From assembly GCA_018821305.1 (NCBI GenBank), contig JAHJMN010000146.1, forward strand, positions 21,250 through 85,249: 64,000 nucleotides of DNA, read 5' to 3'. Shown here one piece after another: positions 27,782 through 37,775 of this stretch. This stretch comes from Myxococcota bacterium. GTDB taxonomy: Bacteria; Myxococcota_A; Polyangia; HGW-17. The translations under genes and the position numbers were made by a program. The first letter of the stretch is position 1, and every line of letters starts with the position of its first letter. Below the pieces are notes generated by a model. The model was not told the DNA's origin and ran no database searches. It worked only from the letters and a program-made list of their open reading frames with translations.

Positions 27782-28834
27782 TTGCAGAACATGGAGATTG
27801 CTGTGTCCGATCGACCCGGAGGGGAGCCTAATCAGGAGCCAACCCCAAAAAGACTTGAAAGAGCTTACAAAGAAGGCGAAACCGCTTGGTCTACCCGAAT
27901 AGTTGCAGCCATTCAGTTTTCCGTTTTTCTTCTTATCTTTTCGGCAGTTATAAAATCTTCGTGGAATTTAATATTGGAGTTCGGTGCAGGGATTTTTTCC
28001 GGAAAAACGACGGTTAATGGAATTCATCTTGTGCTTTATGACAGGATTCTCGCAATTACACTTCCTGTCATTATTGCCATTGGTGGCGCTACTCTGGCAG
28101 CGGGATTTCTTCAAATTGGTTTCCGTTTCAATATTCACCGACTTCAACCTAAACTTTCCAATCTAAGCCCAGTGCGCGGAATTAAACAGATATTCAGTCT
28201 GAAACGTGTAACAGATATGCTTCTCAGTCTGTTCTTTATTGTTTTCGTTTTAATATTACTAACTGAGACTGTTTGGAATCATCGAAAACACTTTGTTCAA
28301 AGCGCATTGAATCAGGAACTGGGTAACATTGGTGTTTATACCGATATTATTTTCTCGTTTTCTACTAAACTTCTTGTATTTACGATCATTTTTGCGGCAG
28401 TAGACTGGTTTATAATATATAGAAGGTATCGTCAAAATCTTATGATGACTAGATATGAAGTAGAAAAGGAAATGAAACAGGATGAGGGTGATGCAAATAT
28501 TAAGAGTCAGCGTCGGCAAATGCACGCAGAACTCTCAATGTCCGAAGGTATAAAAGCAGTCAAGGAGGCAGACATCGTGATAGTAAACCCCACAAAAATT
28601 GCTGTAGCCCTGAAAAGTTTTGATGGCAGTATTCCTCAAGTAGTGGCCAGTGGAGAAAATGCTAATGCACTGAAAATAAGAAAAGAAGCGGAGAAGCATG
28701 GTGTACCCGTTTATCGTGATGTTCACCTTGCCAGAAATCTGAAATCAATCAATGTGGGAAGTGAGATACCACAAGAGCTTTTCGATGCAATTGCTATAAT
28801 TCTGGCAACAATCGAGAAAGATGGCACAGTATGA
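27782..28834 (+). CDS. FlhB/SctU family type III export apparatus protein
   Basis: EPTPKRLERAYKEGETAWSTRI; four hydrophobic segments; cleavage-site region VIVNPTKIAVAL; AEKHGVPVYRDVHLARNL. Confidence 0.88.
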   Translation: MQNMEIAVSDRPGGEPNQEPTPKRLERAYKEGETAWSTRIVAAIQFSVFLLIFSAVIKSSWNLILEFGAGIFSGKTTVNGIHLVLYDRILAITLPVIIAIGGATLAAGFLQIGFRFNIHRLQPKLSNLSPVRGIKQIFSLKRVTDMLLSLFFIVFVLILLTETVWNHRKHFVQSALNQELGNIGVYTDIIFSFSTKLLVFTIIFAAVDWFIIYRRYRQNLMMTRYEVEKEMKQDEGDANIKSQRRQMHAELSMSEGIKAVKEADIVIVNPTKIAVALKSFDGSIPQVVASGENANALKIRKEAEKHGVPVYRDVHLARNLKSINVGSEIPQELFDAIAIILATIEKDGTV

Positions 28835-29076
28835 AAATAACAAATGGAATACGAAATATTTTACTAAAGGTAACCCAGACACAATCTGGGGAACCAGTTC
28901 CTGAGGTTACGTTTTCAGATTTACAAAAAGACAAAAAGTCAACATGGTCTTCTTTCGATTTTAATCAGGCAATTTCCGGATCGGAATTGATTGATAAATA
29001 CTTTCCTGGGCTAGAAAAAATGAAACAGATGCGTCAAAAAATCCGGGGTCGGATGGGTTCAATAATCTGCGGTTGA
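28831..29076 (+). CDS. small protein of unknown function, translationally coupled to the FlhB/SctU homologue
   Basis: 81 aa, ATGA start/stop overlap with the upstream gene. Confidence 0.5.
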   Translation: MKITNGIRNILLKVTQTQSGEPVPEVTFSDLQKDKKSTWSSFDFNQAISGSELIDKYFPGLEKMKQMRQKIRGRMGSIICG

Positions 29077-29097
29077 TCTCGTGAACAATGGGCCGTT

Positions 29098-30888
29098 TTA
29101 ATTGCCAGAGATTCTCGGATAAAAATCAAGGTAGTAATCTACTGCGTCAATAGAGTGTCTGTAGGTTACTCTTCCATTAACAACCCTCATTTGGGCTGGC
29201 ATATAAAATCTTACAAAGGGAAGAGCATCCATATATTTTCGTTTTATTTCTTTCAGTTCGTCTGAGGATAAAAATTGTTCAGGTTTAGGCATTTTATCCA
29301 TTACTGCTTTAAGTCTGTCTGGAGTAGGACTTACAATAATCTCCATCAAAGATTTCAGTGATGTTGTAAGCTCAGAATTCTTAAATGCTTCGGGAAAAAC
29401 GTCTTCATGGAAAAAGTTTTTAACATTTTTCCATGGAGCTACTTGAGGATTGCCTTCAGACCGCTTTATTTCTCTGAGACCTAAAACCAATCGAATGAGT
29501 GCCTCATCGGCAATAACATCCAGGGAAGGGATTTCAGAAATTGACCGGTGGATAAGATATCGATAACTCCAGTACTGAATCGGAGTCTTCTCGCATCCTG
29601 ATTTTTGGGAAAAACCTGTAACTGAATGATTTATCATAATTAATTGTATAACGAGCCTTCGCCAGATAGTTTTTATTACTTCAGAATCATCATACTCCTT
29701 ATGAAATGTTCTGGTTTTAAGATTATCCGAAGACAGTTGTACGGCATCCTTTATTCGGTAATCCATTTCAGTCAGAAGCTCATTCATCCCCGAATAGCAG
29801 GAGTGAAAATTTTTTGCATCATTTTCGGAAAAGATCAGTTTTGCAATATTAAAACCAGTTTTTCTCCAGTCTGTGTTGTAAATATTTCCCGGCAAAACAT
29901 CACTACCTGGATAAACTTCCCTTTTAATACACATCGAGCAGGGCCCTGCCGCACGGATCAAATATTCATCAGTGTATTTTTTATCCTCAAGCGTGTACTT
30001 GGTTTGTGGAAAATAATTTTGAGCCGTATCAATAAATGTTTTCTGGAACAGATCAAAAGCAAAACGCTTACTCTCAGCATTGAAAGTAAGCCATAATCGG
30101 AAATCATCGCCAAAGGGCTTTATATGCAGACGATATCTTGCGATTTCAAAATGGCTCTCTGCAGGTTTTATTTTTTTTGACAAAATATTAATCATTCTAC
30201 GGAAGGCGTTTCTCTGGTCTCGGGAGAGCTTTAATTGGAGTGATTTTAATAGTTCGATGCTGTTTTTTGGCTCCACAATGCCGTTTCTTCTACCGTTCCA
30301 CACAATCTCCGTGAGGGAAGTGAGAAATAAGTCGAGATCTTTTTGGGTTGTATGCCTGAGATTATAGCCTTTACTGTAAAGCTTTTTAACAAGTTCCCTA
30401 AAATCCTTTTCTTTAAATGTCGGTTTGTGATTTGAAGGAATTGTTTTTAAGGCGAATAGAGGCAATGTATAATTTCTAATATTCTGTAACAAATCAGAAG
30501 CGGAAGACTCTTTCTCAGAAGAATTGAGCAGTGAAGCTATAAAACTTGCAGTGTCAAATTCATCAAGACTCTGGAAAATCTTCATTTCCCAGGAATTCAT
30601 GAATTCAATTATCGTGTTCAGCGTCTTTGTTTCATCCGTAGACAAAGCGTAGGAAGGCGCAGACGAGAGATTGTGAAAAAGATACTGATTTTTTCCATCG
30701 AAAAAATCGAAAACAACTTTTCTTGTTTCAACAGTTTTTCGTTTCTTTTCGCGGCTTATCCCATCACTGGCTATATCACTATTGCTCTGATCTTTTGTTT
30801 CCGTTGAGGATTTTCCTTTACCGGATAAAACAAGAGTCTCATCAGAGCATGATGTTAAAATTGCTATGATAATCAAAATTCTATACAT
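29098..30888 (-). CDS. putative lipoprotein (596 aa)
   Basis: IIAILTSCSDETLVLSG lipobox; contains CSMC. Confidence 0.65.
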   Translation of the reverse strand: MYRILIIIAILTSCSDETLVLSGKGKSSTETKDQSNSDIASDGISREKKRKTVETRKVVFDFFDGKNQYLFHNLSSAPSYALSTDETKTLNTIIEFMNSWEMKIFQSLDEFDTASFIASLLNSSEKESSASDLLQNIRNYTLPLFALKTIPSNHKPTFKEKDFRELVKKLYSKGYNLRHTTQKDLDLFLTSLTEIVWNGRRNGIVEPKNSIELLKSLQLKLSRDQRNAFRRMINILSKKIKPAESHFEIARYRLHIKPFGDDFRLWLTFNAESKRFAFDLFQKTFIDTAQNYFPQTKYTLEDKKYTDEYLIRAAGPCSMCIKREVYPGSDVLPGNIYNTDWRKTGFNIAKLIFSENDAKNFHSCYSGMNELLTEMDYRIKDAVQLSSDNLKTRTFHKEYDDSEVIKTIWRRLVIQLIMINHSVTGFSQKSGCEKTPIQYWSYRYLIHRSISEIPSLDVIADEALIRLVLGLREIKRSEGNPQVAPWKNVKNFFHEDVFPEAFKNSELTTSLKSLMEIIVSPTPDRLKAVMDKMPKPEQFLSSDELKEIKRKYMDALPFVRFYMPAQMRVVNGRVTYRHSIDAVDYYLDFYPRISGN

Positions 30889-30889
30889 T

Positions 30890-32326
30890 TTATTTCCTTA
30901 ACCCCTGCAACTCAAATCCATGTCTTTCAAAAGCTCTTGTAATTCTTTGACTTTCTTCCTGCATTCTTGTGCGGGTTTCTTCATAGGATATGCGTTCTAT
31001 CTCAACTTGAAAGTTTAACTTCAGTGGACTACCACTCATTATTTTCATATCGTCCTCTTTTGGGATAAAAACAATAATATCAACTTCAGGATGCTGATCT
31101 GCCAGATGAGGAAGCATTCCCATGAATCTGGTATTAATAAGAGCTTTTAATCCTTGTATACTTGCAAAAACGCCTCCCTTGCTTTTAACAAAACCACTTT
31201 GAGCAGATCTAACGGGTACTAATGGATCTGTTACAACAATCAAAGTGGCTCCATGTTCTATGGCTAATTCAATTTCAGAGGTTCTCGTATAAGAACCGTC
31301 AATAAACCACCTGCCATTTATGTATTGAGGAGTATAAAAGGGTATTAAGGACATACTGGCATGAATGGCCCGGCTTACGGGAACATCATCCCATCCTTCT
31401 GTTCCAAATACAATGTGCTCATAAGTATCCTGGTCCGTCGCACCAATAAATAGACTATGACCGAGTTCCTTAAAACTATTGGTCATCCCGGGTAAACTGA
31501 ATGTTTTTTCAACCACTTTTTCAATAATATCCCCCTTGAAAAAGGCATTAGGTACTGCACGGAAAAGCTTGTGTATCAGAGATTCAGAGGTAAATGCAGT
31601 TGCGCTGAATGAATGGATAAGGGCCCGGGCAAACTCTGAAAAAGCCGGATCAAATAGTTTTCCCGGACTTATTGATGACAGTATCGTTGAATCCTGCATA
31701 AAAGCGCGGGCGAGTTCAATTGGCGGTATTCCATTTGCAAGACTGGAAGCCATGATTGCTCCTGCGCTTATCCCATAAAATAGATCGAAATCAATAATAC
31801 TTGAGCCAACAAGAGACTCGTCCAGAGCCCGAAGAGATCCTATTTCATAAATCAGCCCTTCAATTCCTCCTCCGGCACAGCACAGAGCGGTCTTACCTTT
31901 TTTTTCCGGAAGGGCAACTTTTCTTAGCCTTTGATAAAAATCACTACCACCGGAAATAAATACATCTCCGATATTCAGTTTTCCAAGGGAAAGCAATGTA
32001 TCTGATGTTACAGATTCAGCGAGAAAAAAGCAGAGTACTTTGGGGCAACTCAAATGCCTCTGATGGAAGGGTACCGAAGTAATAATATTGATAAAACGAA
32101 GATAATTTAGACCGCAGTCACAATCCAGGACAGCTGCGTCCCAGGCCTTTGCCCGTGATTGGGCTACTGCCTCCTCTATGGAAAATGCGAATGTAAAATC
32201 AAAAATATGATCTCCATCTTTGCATCGAACATAGTCTGAATGATTCCATTTTTCTTCTCCAAGAATTTTTGCAAAAACTTGTTTGCGCTCGGGAGTCGTA
32301 ATACTGAGTATTTCCAATCTAGTCAT
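30890..32326 (-). CDS. patatin-like phospholipase with N-terminal receiver-like domain
   Basis: oxyanion motif GGGIEG, nucleophile elbow GISAG, dyad DGS(YTR); N-terminal alpha/beta region WDAAVLDCDCGLNYL. Confidence 0.85.
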   Translation of the reverse strand: MTRLEILSITTPERKQVFAKILGEEKWNHSDYVRCKDGDHIFDFTFAFSIEEAVAQSRAKAWDAAVLDCDCGLNYLRFINIITSVPFHQRHLSCPKVLCFFLAESVTSDTLLSLGKLNIGDVFISGGSDFYQRLRKVALPEKKGKTALCCAGGGIEGLIYEIGSLRALDESLVGSSIIDFDLFYGISAGAIMASSLANGIPPIELARAFMQDSTILSSISPGKLFDPAFSEFARALIHSFSATAFTSESLIHKLFRAVPNAFFKGDIIEKVVEKTFSLPGMTNSFKELGHSLFIGATDQDTYEHIVFGTEGWDDVPVSRAIHASMSLIPFYTPQYINGRWFIDGSYTRTSEIELAIEHGATLIVVTDPLVPVRSAQSGFVKSKGGVFASIQGLKALINTRFMGMLPHLADQHPEVDIIVFIPKEDDMKIMSGSPLKLNFQVEIERISYEETRTRMQEESQRITRAFERHGFELQGLRK

Positions 32327-32449
32327 GATTTTTCCAGTAGATATAAGCAGGGGTATGCCATTGACTGTAGTGGACATTACATTTATAATCCGATGACAAC
32401 ATCAGACATCTACGGTCTGAACCTGCTACCCACGTGAGTTGAAATTAAC

Positions 32450-33964
32450 ATGATGATGAAAAAAATCCAGCTGACGCTTCTCCTATCCGTATTTCTTATT
32501 TCCGGATGTGGTAAAAAGAAGAAATCAATAGAAAGTCTTGTATCATCAAACAGTTACACTGAAATGGGTCAGATTGTTTCAAGTGAATCTGAATCAACTG
32601 ATCGCAAAACTCAGGCAGTAGTTGCTCTGGTTAAAGCAGGAAAATATTCTACAGTTCTTCAATCAATTCAAGGAAAACCGGAAGCAGAAAAAATAATAAA
32701 ACCAGCCATTTCATGGAGTCTTGAGCAACTTAAGGGTAATACTACTCAGGCTGTCGTGGCAAAAGATGCTCTCACAGGCTTGGTAAATTATACTTCTACG
32801 GCCGCTTCCAGCGCTGTCTTCAACTGGTTTGCTACTGATATTGAAAAAAGGAAAGAAGCTGGTGATTACAAACTGAAAAACTGTTTAGAGATTCATTGGA
32901 ACCGTGCCGACGCTTTGGCTAAAGAGGCTGTATCAAAAGCTCATGCATCATGGATGGTAAAAGACTTGAAAAAGCGAGGACATGAGGGTGTGGTTCTCTT
33001 TAAAAGGGGCCGACTGGATAAGCCTGATTTGAAAAAAATCACTAAAGTAGAAAGTATTTACCGAAACTACTTTGAATATTTTAAAAAAGCCACCAGTAAT
33101 GCAATTATTGACGCATTGACTCCAGTTACACCGTCGGATGTTTTACTTTTACAGATATCATTCCTCTTTGATTATGCGGATGAAAACCAACGAAAAAAAG
33201 CTGGAGATGTTCTTCTGAAAAAAATGATTGAAACCCGCCGATTTACTCTTGTTTCTCTTAAAGCAATGGGGGATTTTAAACCAGTTGGAGCAACTGATTA
33301 TCTCAAAACACTGCTGAAACCAGGAATGCAGAAAGATGTACTTGAGGCCGCACTGACTGCTCTAATTGCAATTACTGCCGATGCAAAATCCACAGAAATT
33401 CTATTTGATCATGCTCTTCCGCTTTTTAAAGCTCTTGCTGGTGGTAAAGCCCCAGACCACAAAACTATGGCTCTGGCAATCACAAGTGCAAAGGGATTGG
33501 AGTATCCACGTGAATGTCAACTGAACCGTTCTCATGGAACCATCCTCAAAGCAGTTTTCAATGCAAAACTGAAGGGAGATCTCTTTGAATTGCGAAACTC
33601 AATAATTAAATCCATCTATCGTATGATCATTTGTACAGAAGGCGTGGATGGGCTTGATTATCTTATTAAGTCAACTAAATTTCCGATATCATTTGAACAA
33701 CTTAAATCGCTGGTTACAAGTTTCAACACTCTTAACGAGAAAGATCTTAATAATTACCTGAGTAAATCAATCAATTCAAAAAACCTGTTAAACACTGTTG
33801 TATCTGTTTGGGGTATTTCCGCATTTTCAGGAAAAGAGTCCATTGAAATAATAAACAAATACAAGAACGATCTTCGACAAATTCCTCAGTGGAACCAGAC
33901 TGTGGGAGATTTTACTAAGTCACTTGTTTCAACTATGGAAAAAAGACTTGCCCTGAAAAAATAA
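32450..33964 (+). CDS. putative lipoprotein with helical (HEAT-like) repeats
   Basis: LLSVFLISGCGKKKK lipobox; helical repeat-like composition. Confidence 0.65.
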   Translation: MMMKKIQLTLLLSVFLISGCGKKKKSIESLVSSNSYTEMGQIVSSESESTDRKTQAVVALVKAGKYSTVLQSIQGKPEAEKIIKPAISWSLEQLKGNTTQAVVAKDALTGLVNYTSTAASSAVFNWFATDIEKRKEAGDYKLKNCLEIHWNRADALAKEAVSKAHASWMVKDLKKRGHEGVVLFKRGRLDKPDLKKITKVESIYRNYFEYFKKATSNAIIDALTPVTPSDVLLLQISFLFDYADENQRKKAGDVLLKKMIETRRFTLVSLKAMGDFKPVGATDYLKTLLKPGMQKDVLEAALTALIAITADAKSTEILFDHALPLFKALAGGKAPDHKTMALAITSAKGLEYPRECQLNRSHGTILKAVFNAKLKGDLFELRNSIIKSIYRMIICTEGVDGLDYLIKSTKFPISFEQLKSLVTSFNTLNEKDLNNYLSKSINSKNLLNTVVSVWGISAFSGKESIEIINKYKNDLRQIPQWNQTVGDFTKSLVSTMEKRLALKK

Positions 33965-34102
33965 GTTCATGTTTTGAAATTTAAATTTTGAAATTTAATG
34001 GCATTTGTGTTTTTATACTGTGGTTGTTTTTACTGATATTTTTAAAGTATGTAGTAACTTCATCCTCTGGTGAGGTTAGGGTTTTTTATAACGGAGGACA
34101 TT

Positions 34103-34714
34103 ATGGATTCCCGTAAATCAATGAGACATTTCTACTGCCGTGACGTGTTATGGGAAACATTTGAACAGATGGCAACTGATTTTGCTGTTAGTGTGGATTA
34201 TCTTATTAACGAGTCAATGCGTCACTATGCAAAAAATAAAGGTTATGAAGTTGGTGACACGAAGGGGATGCAGGCACCTTCAAATCTTGTGAATCCGCCT
34301 ACGGTGGAAGTCCAAATTGGAAAAAACAGCCCTCCACCACTGCCTGGGCAAACTTCAAGAAAACCTTCAAGACAAAGTGGTGCTTTTTCTCTTTCTCAAG
34401 AAATTTATGCGGATATTCCAACAGATAGTCCGCCTATGACCCTTTATGTTATGTATGATGGAGAGAAACATCCGATTGATAAAGATCAGTATATTATTGG
34501 TCGTGTTGGTAAACTTTGTGATCTGGTAATCAAAGACTCCAATATATCGAGAAAACATGCTGCTGTAATCAAGCGCAATGGAAATTATTACATAAAAGAT
34601 CTTGGTTCCACTAACGGTATTGAATATAACGGGATGAGAATTGATAATAAACGTATAGATGAGGGTGATTCCTACCTTCTTTGCGATAACAAGGTTACTT
34701 TTACGTTCAAGTAG
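34103..34714 (+). CDS. FHA-domain protein with N-terminal ribbon-helix-helix-like segment
   Basis: YIIGRVGKLCDLVIKDSNISRKHAAVIKRNGNYYIKDLGSTNGIEYNGMRI; start at the ATG after CGGAGG. Confidence 0.88.
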   Translation: MDSRKSMRHFYCRDVLWETFEQMATDFAVSVDYLINESMRHYAKNKGYEVGDTKGMQAPSNLVNPPTVEVQIGKNSPPPLPGQTSRKPSRQSGAFSLSQEIYADIPTDSPPMTLYVMYDGEKHPIDKDQYIIGRVGKLCDLVIKDSNISRKHAAVIKRNGNYYIKDLGSTNGIEYNGMRIDNKRIDEGDSYLLCDNKVTFTFK

Positions 34715-34768
34715 TCGATTAGATTCTCCCAAAGCTTATTTTTTACATCTCCAATTATAGACTTTCCA

Positions 34769-37087
34769 ATGAAGCCTTCTTCAGAATTCCGAAAAAATCT
34801 ATGTGATTTCCTGATGGGACAAGGGAATGTAAGGTTTCCCGATATTCCTGATAATATTGGTACCCAGTCCGAAAATGCCAAATTGTGGTTGAAATCTGTT
34901 TGCGAAGGTGTCTCGGAACATACAAAAATCCAAGCGGCTCGTGGTATTCGATTGATTGATAAAGGTGAATTGATTATTCGAAATGTTGACAAGGCAGCAG
35001 AGGATGATCGAGTTGAAAAACACAGTGATATACACCCGCTTCTTTCTTCGATAACACTTTTAAAAGGGTGTGGTCCTCAGACGGCAGAAAAATTCTCTAA
35101 TGCTGGAATATTCACCATCTATGATTTGCTTTCCTGTCACCCTGTGGAATATCGGGACTTGCGCAAAGTATTGAAAATAAATGAGATTCAGGAAGGCGTT
35201 TTCTGCTGTTTATGTGTTACGGTCACTAAGCGCTCCATGTTTTCAGGCAAGCTATTCGCTGATGCCAGCGATGAAACCGGTGTAATCAAACTTAACTGGT
35301 TCAGAACATGGCCGGCCCTTGCAAAGCAGGTAATTCCAGGACAAACCATATATATTTCTGGAAGGTGTACTGTTCGCGGTACCTTCAAGACTTTTTCCCA
35401 TCCGGATGTAAGCATTGAACGACCCCATTACTTTTTTATTCGCTACAGTGGTGAAACAACAGGAAATCTAATTAAAAGATTTGTTTCTCAAGCTATTGAA
35501 TTTGCATCAAATTCTCAAGCGGAAACACTGCCAGATTATATTCTTAAAGAACGCTCTCTCTGGGCTGTTGCAGATTCACTGAAATATATTCATAATCCAC
35601 CTGAAGATATTTCGTTGGATGATATAAGGCAACTTGCTAGGGGGTATCACAGCTCCCAGAAGCGTTTTGCCTACGAGGAATTGCTTCAGATTCAATTGAC
35701 AATGTTATCAAGGAAAAAGGCTGTTACAGAAGTTGAAGGTCCCGTCATAAACACTGGTTCTGTACATAGTTTTTTAAACCTTTTACCCTTCAAACTGACA
35801 AATGGGCAAAATAAAGCACTTTTGGAAATTCTGAAAGATATCTCTTCGGGGAAAATAATGAACAGGCTCCTTCAGGGGGATGTGGGTAGCGGGAAGACTG
35901 CCGTTGCCATTGGTGCATGCATCGTTACAGCACTTTCAGGTTATCAGGCTGCTTTCATGGTACCCACAACCATCCTTGCAACTCAACAAATGGATACTTT
36001 TACCCGTATAGCTGAACAATTGAATTTGAAATGTGCAATACTCACAGGAGACACTCCTTCTCCCGTTCGTAAATCAATTCTTGCAATGCTTGAAGGGGGC
36101 GCAATTGATATACTGATAGGGACTCATTCCTTGATTCAGCAAAATGTGCTTTTTCAGGACCTTGCTCTTGCTGTAATTGATGAGCAGCATAGATTTGGAG
36201 TATCACAACGGGCCACATTGAGGACTAAAAGCGGATTTGGAAATTGTCATCTTCTTGTTATGACTGCTACTCCGATTCCCAGAAGTCTCGCTCTTACTGC
36301 TTATGGTGATTTGGAAATAAGCATCATTGATGAACTTCCACCCGGCCGCAATCCCGTGGAAACTGTTGTAATTAAAACGAAAAAAGAAAAGAAACAATTA
36401 GTTAATAAATTGAATGATTATCTCTCAAAAGGTGAGAAGATATTTATAGTTGTACCATTGATTGATACGGGAGAAGAAAAAGACCGGCCCGACATACACA
36501 TCATCCACCGTTTTTTTTCAGAAAATCTTCCGGAAGCAAGATCAGCTCTTCTTCATGGAAGGATGTCAAATCACGAAAAAAATGAAACTATACAGAATTT
36601 TCGTGATGGCTTGCTGAATATGGTTGTTGCTACAACAGTGATCGAAGTTGGAATGGATATACCAGACGCATCGATTATTGTAATTATTGAAAGTGATCGA
36701 TTTGGACTTGCTCAACTTCATCAATTACGTGGAAGAGTAGGTCGAAAATCTGGAAGTGAAGCATTCTGTTACCTGCTTGTCTCCGAAAAACCCACGGCAG
36801 ATGGTTTAGAGCGACTGGAAATAATGAAAACCTGTTCAAATGGATTTGAACTCAGCGAAGAAGATCTTAGAATGCGTGGCGCTGGAGACATTCTGGGAAC
36901 AAAACAATCGGGAATAATGGCCCTGAAATTTGGCAGCCTTATTCATCATAGAGAAATTCTGGAGTTGGCTCGTGAAGATGCCCAGAAAATCCTGACCAGA
37001 GACCCTCAACTTCAGAGTCAGCCTTTTTTAAGGCAGAAGACAATAGATTTGTCACTGCGAGAAATATTTGGAGCCGAAAGTGGCTAA
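34769..37087 (+). CDS. recG: ATP-dependent DNA helicase RecG
   Basis: LLQGDVGSGKTAVA, IGTHSLIQ, VIDEQHRFGVSQR, MTATPIPRSLALT, QLRGRVGR. Confidence 0.97.
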   Translation: MKPSSEFRKNLCDFLMGQGNVRFPDIPDNIGTQSENAKLWLKSVCEGVSEHTKIQAARGIRLIDKGELIIRNVDKAAEDDRVEKHSDIHPLLSSITLLKGCGPQTAEKFSNAGIFTIYDLLSCHPVEYRDLRKVLKINEIQEGVFCCLCVTVTKRSMFSGKLFADASDETGVIKLNWFRTWPALAKQVIPGQTIYISGRCTVRGTFKTFSHPDVSIERPHYFFIRYSGETTGNLIKRFVSQAIEFASNSQAETLPDYILKERSLWAVADSLKYIHNPPEDISLDDIRQLARGYHSSQKRFAYEELLQIQLTMLSRKKAVTEVEGPVINTGSVHSFLNLLPFKLTNGQNKALLEILKDISSGKIMNRLLQGDVGSGKTAVAIGACIVTALSGYQAAFMVPTTILATQQMDTFTRIAEQLNLKCAILTGDTPSPVRKSILAMLEGGAIDILIGTHSLIQQNVLFQDLALAVIDEQHRFGVSQRATLRTKSGFGNCHLLVMTATPIPRSLALTAYGDLEISIIDELPPGRNPVETVVIKTKKEKKQLVNKLNDYLSKGEKIFIVVPLIDTGEEKDRPDIHIIHRFFSENLPEARSALLHGRMSNHEKNETIQNFRDGLLNMVVATTVIEVGMDIPDASIIVIIESDRFGLAQLHQLRGRVGRKSGSEAFCYLLVSEKPTADGLERLEIMKTCSNGFELSEEDLRMRGAGDILGTKQSGIMALKFGSLIHHREILELAREDAQKILTRDPQLQSQPFLRQKTIDLSLREIFGAESG

Positions 37088-37149
37088 GGTGGGTGGTGGG
37101 GTAATCACATCAGCCCCAATGACAACACCCCTGTATTCCTATACGACGC

Positions 37150-37561
37150 TTAATCCGCGGATCTCCGGTGCCCTGATTTCTTAACAGGGGAGTCAGGAAG
37201 TCAGGAAAACAGGATCAGGCTCAGGTCATAAACATTCAATATCAAAGCATAATTACAAATGGCAGGATGAAAACAAGTACTTTTCCCGTTTCGATCCTTT
37301 TATTCCGAGAGCGGTCTAGACCGCTTCCTGATTAATACGATTGTGACTCGTTTAAAAAAAATGCTTCAGGAAAGACCCCTGTTTTCCTGTTCCTGCTACT
37401 GATTTCCTGGTTACCTGAAATATTTTAACAGGGACTCAGGAAGTCAGGAAAACAGCGACAGGCTCAGGTCATAAACATCCAATATCAATGTAAAATTACA
37501 AAGACTGGAAGAATATATTCACTGTTCTACTCTCGATCCTTTTATTCCGAGAGCGGTCTAG
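37150..37561. repeat. mosaic intergenic repeat, family D; two direct units (about 37180-37320 and 37430-37561) with an inverted module between
   Basis: TTAACAGGG..TCAGGAAGTCAGGAAAACAG..CAGGCTCAGGTCATAAACATNCAATATCAA...CGATCCTTTTATTCCGAGAGCGGTCTAG appears twice; perfect palindrome GCGGTCTAGACCGC at 37311-37324. Confidence 0.8.
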
Positions 37562-37582
37562 CAATATTTACAGCACCTTGCG

Positions 37583-37643
37583 GTTACTGTCTTGAATAAT
37601 AAACTGACGAAAAATTTGATTTCTTGTATTTCAGGACAGTAAC
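37583..37643. repeat. 61-bp hairpin repeat, family E (copy E1)
   Basis: GTTACTGTCTTGA...TTTCAGGACAGTAAC; same length and interior GACGAAAAATTTGA as 41560-41620; preceded by CAGCACCTTGCG. Confidence 0.8.
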
Positions 37644-37775
37644 TGATTAAAGAACATGAACAAATTTCAGGATGTGACCAATTTATTAATGAGATTTATG
37701 AATTACCATGGTAAAATAACTTTCGCATTGGTGAAACCTGTAATATCCAGTCATTACAGTAGTTTTCTTTAGAGG

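Noticed and set aside
37150-37645. Short repeats considered as a CRISPR array
   Set aside because: Repeats are long, modular, partly inverted and not regularly spaced by unique spacers; no cas genes nearby.
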